Below are positions 60,509 to 64,000 of a stretch of DNA of 64,000 nucleotides, piece after piece. Origin of the DNA: Paenibacillus sediminis (lineage in GTDB: Bacteria > Bacillota > Bacilli > Paenibacillales > Paenibacillaceae); assembly GCF_017873765.1 (NCBI RefSeq), contig NZ_JAGGKP010000006.1, positions 62,001 to 126,000 of the forward strand, read 5' to 3'. The notes beneath the pieces were generated by a model. It was not told the DNA's origin and searched no databases. It was given only the letters and a program-made list of their open reading frames with translations. Positions within the stretch are counted from its first letter, which is position 1, and every line of letters begins with the position of its first letter. The position numbers and the translations under genes are program-made.

Positions 60509-60869
60509 CAAATAGTTCTTCTCCCATCACTAAAATTACTCCTTTATTCAAATTTAATACCTTTTTTAGTGTGTTAAGGTAATCGTTTAATGCGGCATTA
60601 AAATCAATGTCATCATCTATGTTTTCAAAATACTTCCACAGCATCAATTCTTCTGTATTTTTATGTATTACTTCAAAATCCATCTCTCTTGACTTGTATA
60701 CAATTACTTGACCCATGCAATGTTCTGACTCTTGAATTATTCTAATGAATGGCTTTGCTAAGAGTTCAATATTTTCTACATTTGCCATTACAAATTCAGT
60801 TGATATACCTTCATTTTTTAATGATTCAATATTATCTTCAACCCACACCTTGAATTTTTGTCTTATCAT
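60495..60869 (-). CDS. Hypothetical immunity-type protein
   Basis: 124 residues, acidic. Segments: IRQKFKVWVEDNIESLKNEG, MGQVIVYKSREMDFEVIHKN and LNKGVILVMGEELFDELF. No family recognised. AAGG precedes the ATG by 10 nt. It lies 31 bp after the barstar-like gene in the same direction, and its end overlaps the DUF2199 start. The size, charge and neighbourhood are like those of immunity proteins, without proof. Confidence 0.55.
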   Translation of the reverse strand: MIRQKFKVWVEDNIESLKNEGISTEFVMANVENIELLAKPFIRIIQESEHCMGQVIVYKSREMDFEVIHKNTEELMLWKYFENIDDDIDFNAALNDYLNTLKKVLNLNKGVILVMGEELFDELF

Positions 60870-60899
60870 TATTCACCAGCCTTAAACGAAATCGTGCTT

Positions 60900-61394
60900 T
60901 CAATACAATTCTCTGGACTTATTAAGCCATTCTTCATTATTCCAAAGTACAGGCAATGCTCCCACAGATTGTATATGTAACCGAGGGTCATTGGAATGCA
61001 AAAAAGCCATCAATTTCTTTTGATTTTCGACAAGTAATCTCCAAGAATTATTTTGGATAATATTTAGCACATGATACGCAGTATCTTTATCTCTTTCATT
61101 GAATTTATCGAAGTTCTTGAAGACTAATACGAATCCTTCATTGCTAGGGACAATGTCGGAAAGGCAATCATTAAAAGCATCTAGGTTTTTACCATAGTAA
61201 TCGGGGAACTCAAGAGTATTACCTAATTCCAAAAGACAAGCATTCTTATCCCATGACTCACAATCAAAGAGATATACGTCAAATCCTTCTTCTCTTATAT
61301 TTTCAACATACATTTCTAGTATGCTTTGTCTCCAAAACATAACGATAGAACCGTTTATCATCAACGATTTCCATAATGCTTCTTCTCGTTCCAT
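60900..61394 (-). CDS. Barstar-family protein
   Basis: 164 residues. An N-terminal extension of ~30 residues is followed by the barstar fold: GFDVYLFDCESWDKNACLLE, then LEFPDYYGKNLDAFNDCLSD, the barnase-contacting helix with the conserved YGKN-DAF-DCL signature, and FVLVFKNFDKFNERDKDTA. Barstar blocks secreted guanyl-specific RNases of the barnase type. No ribonuclease gene is adjacent, so this is an orphan immunity gene or acts on incoming toxins. GGGGG precedes the ATG. Confidence 0.8.
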   Translation of the reverse strand: MEREEALWKSLMINGSIVMFWRQSILEMYVENIREEGFDVYLFDCESWDKNACLLELGNTLEFPDYYGKNLDAFNDCLSDIVPSNEGFVLVFKNFDKFNERDKDTAYHVLNIIQNNSWRLLVENQKKLMAFLHSNDPRLHIQSVGALPVLWNNEEWLNKSRELY

Positions 61395-61798
61395 CTATCT
61401 AACCCCCAAACAACTTTCATCAGAACAACGACCTAAACCCATTGTACCATATGTTGGTATTTTTCTTTTCGTATCGTTAATATTTTTACGTCTGGTTGCT
61501 GAGTAGATGTGTACTGCCCGATATTGATAACAGAGACATTCATTTAGCTGTAAACCACCCCCGAGTGTCCTATGACAAACTCCCGCTCCCTTGTGAAGAC
61601 AAAAAAATACCCTCTCAATTAAGAGAGGGCAATCCCACATTAACTTCTCATTCGTTATTTCCGTTCCAAACCAACAGTGAGCAGCACTCCACATGCAACG
61701 AGCGGGGTGGATTGATGTCTTTTACATTGTCGGTAGTCGGGAACAAGTCAAAGGCTCTTTTTGCACTATCGGTAGGCGGGAACATGTCGACTACACTT
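61395..61798. other. Spacer with hairpin and short imperfect repeats
   Basis: No gene seen. It has a hairpin CCCTCT/AGAGGG at 61610-61629, CAGCACTCCACATG (61682-61695, similar to 48827-48840), and two imperfect copies of a ~37-bp unit containing TCGGTAGTCGGGAACAAGTC and TCGGTAGGCGGGAACATGTC at about 61730-61795. Confidence 0.45.
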
Positions 61799-63259
61799 TT
61801 AGTTATTGTTCTTACATTTCTGTAACTTCGCGGCTACACGTTGGCAAGCCAATTTTTCCGGCGAGTCTTTGGATAAAACAGGAATAAACGTATTCTTTAA
61901 CTTTTCAGCAAGAACAAGCAAATTAAATGGTTTTTTTGTTTCGAACCTATCTGTTTCATTAATATGACTATCAATTATGTTCCAAAATGTCTCCGTTTTA
62001 ATGATATTCATTATTTTATCGATGATAGTATCCCAATATCCCATCGGTGTTTTCATACATCCAATTTCATCTAAATAATCTGACGGCTTTTTGAGTAGAT
62101 CTAAATATTTGAAATCTGCGATACTCATACACGAAACCATCTCATAGATTAGTGTTGATGCCAGTACGTTTATATCTTCACTTTTTTTATTATCAAGTGC
62201 ATCTGATATCATCATCAATATTTTATACTTTTCGTGTGATATCTCATAAATCCATGAAATTACAGTATTCAAATCAAGTATCAATTCATTGGCTAAGTGT
62301 TCCAAATTATCTGTTTCTATTAATCCAGTATGTGCAATTTCATTTCTTATCTCTGGGATTTCAAACATATAATACGGATATACGGATAACATTAATATAT
62401 GATTATCACGGAACGATTTATCTACTTTCTCAACCAAAGTTCCTGCCGAACCGCTCAGTTCATTATTTTTCAACACATTACAGCAGTCATAAAACAACCC
62501 TTCAATCTGCAATATTGCAAGAGATATAAAAGATTGCCATTTTTTCTCCGCATATAAGATTTTCAAAGTATTAAATACTTCCAACCGGCGTTTCATTATA
62601 TTATGTACTTCTATTCTTTCACATAGGTAGTCCAATACATTATTTTCAACTACAATTCTGCTTATTTCCACCTGATATGCATTGAAGTTTTCATTCTTTA
62701 GTTTTATATAACTATTTATTACATCTATAAAATTCTCTAATTTTACTCCAGGAATAAATCTAATTTTTGCTTCTGTTGAAAAGTCGTAGTTGGGATCGTA
62801 GTATTTTTTGAAAAAGCCGTATTCATAGCAACTTTGTAGCATCAAATTAAGTAATTTATCGTCCTGCCGAGTAACATAATTTCCAGACTTATGTTCTATT
62901 AAATAATCCAGTAATCCGGTACTGAGAAATTGTATTATTTCATCTCTTGCTTGCTTATTTAAATTAGCAAAGTACCTTAACTTCCTATGTTCGTAGTCTT
63001 TCTCAGCTGGGATAGAAGCATCTAATTGTTTCAGATATTGTAAACGCTCGTTTATCTCACATAGATCAGCTATTATCTTCTGGGATATATAAATATAATT
63101 AGAAACAAAAACCTCTTTATCAAGATCGATTTCTTCTATTCTAGGGGTTATTATTAAAGATAATTTTTCACATAGTTCTTCTTTTGTTAGAGGAACGGCT
63201 TTCTCAACCTTAGGAAATATTTCTAAAAAATCCTTTATCCTTTTATTAATTTCGTCCAC
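61799..63259 (-). CDS. Large protein with HEPN-like RN-x3-H motif
   Basis: 486 residues, almost wholly alpha-helical and acidic. GTG start at 63257-63259 with AGGAGG 12 nt upstream. Near 245-260 it has LAILQIEGLFYDCCN, and at 305-310 RNEIAH, the R-x4-H active-site pattern of HEPN ribonucleases, in the context EIRNEIAHTG. Such helical pairs (IEGLF... then RN-x3-H) are seen in HEPN domains of abortive-infection and toxin proteins. The ~230 N-terminal residues are unassigned and may be a sensor. I do not recognise the full family. It sits next to a second short RN-x3-H protein. Confidence 0.65.
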   Translation of the reverse strand: MDEINKRIKDFLEIFPKVEKAVPLTKEELCEKLSLIITPRIEEIDLDKEVFVSNYIYISQKIIADLCEINERLQYLKQLDASIPAEKDYEHRKLRYFANLNKQARDEIIQFLSTGLLDYLIEHKSGNYVTRQDDKLLNLMLQSCYEYGFFKKYYDPNYDFSTEAKIRFIPGVKLENFIDVINSYIKLKNENFNAYQVEISRIVVENNVLDYLCERIEVHNIMKRRLEVFNTLKILYAEKKWQSFISLAILQIEGLFYDCCNVLKNNELSGSAGTLVEKVDKSFRDNHILMLSVYPYYMFEIPEIRNEIAHTGLIETDNLEHLANELILDLNTVISWIYEISHEKYKILMMISDALDNKKSEDINVLASTLIYEMVSCMSIADFKYLDLLKKPSDYLDEIGCMKTPMGYWDTIIDKIMNIIKTETFWNIIDSHINETDRFETKKPFNLLVLAEKLKNTFIPVLSKDSPEKLACQRVAAKLQKCKNNN

Positions 63260-63310
63260 TTCTTTTCATTGCCTCCTATCAACTCATAATGAGTTCCATT
63301 TCTACATAAA

Positions 63311-63556
63311 TCACTCTTCAATTTTCCAATGAGAGTTGTTTATTATCTCATATAAGATTTGAATTATTCTAGGAGCGTAGCTTTCAAATACTATTGTCCA
63401 AGTTCCTGGTTCTGCAAAGGGAAGAGCTTTACCATCAGTACCTTCTAAACAATATTGGTATGCATTTCTATGTGTCATGATATTTCTTATGCCTCTAATA
63501 CCAGATTCTTTGCTAGCTAAAAAATCATAATGATGATGTATAAAATTTTGTGTCAA
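63311..63556 (-). pseudogene. Truncated HEPN-like protein cut by an IS256-type element
   Basis: 81 residues read to the stop, from a TTG with no ribosome site. RNIMTH at 24-29 gives another R-x4-H motif, within GIRGIRNIMTHRNAYQYCLE, followed by TWTIVFESYAPRIIQILYEI. The N-terminal part is missing, and the IS256-like sequence begins within about 10 bp of the first codon. It therefore appears truncated by insertion. Confidence 0.55.
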
Positions 63557-64000
63557 GCATTTAGTTAGACCAAAAGAAAAAGGTAGGGTATTCTCTGATT
63601 TGGCAAAAATCTTAGAGAAAGGAGTACCCTACCTATGTCTAAAAGTATATCGAATATAGATTGGATGAATCAACTGGAAAACGTTATTCGTGAGTTTGTA
63701 AAGGAAAAATTAGAGCTGATCATGAAGGAAGAAATCCAGACTTTCCTCGAAATGGAACAAGAGGGAACGTCGAATAGAAGAAACGGCTATTACCATCGAA
63801 ACCTAGACACGCAGTATGGTCGTATCGAAGGCCTTTCTGTTCCAAGAGACCGAAACGGGGAATTTCAAACGCAGCTGTTTGCCCCTTACCAACGCCATAC
63901 GGGCTGGCTCGAGGAAGCCATCATCAAGATGTATCAAAGTGGTATGAGTACGCGTGAAATTGGCAAGTTTATTGAACGAATTTTAGGCAAGGCCTATTCT
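63557..64000 (+). mobile_element. IS256-family insertion sequence, left end (continues beyond window)
   Basis: Contains an inverted pair, GGTAGGGTA (63582-63590) and TACCCTACC (63625-63633), before the transposase, in which the ribosome site also lies. The left boundary is approximate (63550-63570). The right end is outside the window. Confidence 0.75.
63635..64000 (+). CDS. IS256-family (mutator) transposase, N-terminal part
   Basis: The first 122 residues are visible; a full protein is ~390-400. The start is ATG 63635 with AAGGAG upstream. Family marks are FLEMEQEGTSNRRNGYYHRN, IEGLSVPRDRNGEFQTQLF and APYQRHTGWLEEAIIKMYQS, followed by GMSTREIGKFIERI. The catalytic DDE residues lie beyond the window. 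Confidence 0.92.
   Translation, partial: MSKSISNIDWMNQLENVIREFVKEKLELIMKEEIQTFLEMEQEGTSNRRNGYYHRNLDTQYGRIEGLSVPRDRNGEFQTQLFAPYQRHTGWLEEAIIKMYQSGMSTREIGKFIERILGKAYS

Noticed and set aside
61728-61800. CRISPR array remnant
   Set aside because: Two imperfect adjacent units without spacers of constant size; not an array.

Overview
The window looks like a chromosomal segment of an endospore-forming Bacillales bacterium, most likely a Paenibacillus relative. It carries a CotF-type spore coat protein, an SLH-domain surface esterase, a queuosine operon, a paired dck/dgk deoxynucleoside kinase operon, a Firmicutes-type branched-chain 2-oxoacid dehydrogenase operon, and a tmRNA 3' end with Gram-positive character. 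Two parts differ clearly. Positions 1 to about 32 kb are tightly packed, richer in G+C and mostly intact metabolic genes. Positions about 33 to 64 kb are AT-rich, gene-sparse and full of truncated genes, insertion sequence fragments, toxin/immunity pieces and defence genes. The junction lies at a 3'-terminal tmRNA fragment (32972-33003), a classic island attachment site.

Region 1 (1-10.2 kb, minus strand): a catabolic operon for branched-chain amino acids. It runs lpdV, bkdAA, bkdAB, bkdB, a thiolase, 3-hydroxyacyl-CoA dehydrogenase and acyl-CoA dehydrogenase, preceded by a LysR regulator and leucine dehydrogenase. The leucine dehydrogenase gene has a CcpA (cre) site between promoter and start. 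Region 2 (10.3-12.5 kb): a Cof-type HAD phosphatase and the deoxynucleoside kinases Dck and Dgk.

Region 3 (12.8-23.8 kb): an amine-metabolism locus with two divergent transcripts. Leftward are an amino acid/choline-type permease, a DUF3445 haem-dependent oxidative N-demethylase, a DmmA-like subunit and an FMN/2Fe-2S reductase. Rightward are eutA, eutB and eutC (ethanolamine ammonia-lyase and its reactivase), without microcompartment genes. The arrangement suggests uptake and oxidative N-demethylation of a methylated ethanolamine, then cleavage of ethanolamine to acetaldehyde and ammonia. Both transcripts carry a similar ~57-nt leader element, and on the leftward transcript it ends in an intrinsic terminator. 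A DUF1989 gene, a LysE-type exporter and a YqcI/YcgG haem-protein gene follow; the last two have Shine-Dalgarno sequences buried in hairpins.

Region 4 (23.8-32.5 kb): spore coat protein, SLH-esterase, queCDE, and a sugar ABC transporter (binding lipoprotein plus two permeases, no ATPase gene). Region 5 (33-39.6 kb): a helicase remnant, then a biotin-uptake operon (bioY, ecfA1, ecfA2, ecfT, nitronate monooxygenase) with a BirA operator, a DUF1284 gene and a DadA-like flavoprotein.

Region 6 (39.7-64 kb): an accessory/defence zone. It holds a NERD protein, IS3 fragments, displaced polymorphic-toxin (Rhs) C-terminal modules with adjacent putative immunity genes, a serine hydrolase, DUF4256, twin DUF445 membrane proteins, a GmrSD-type DUF262/DUF1524 restriction protein, phage and methyltransferase remnants, a decayed type I restriction subunit, barstar, two neighbouring proteins with RN-x3-H (HEPN-like) motifs, and the start of an IS256-family element that cuts into the second of these.
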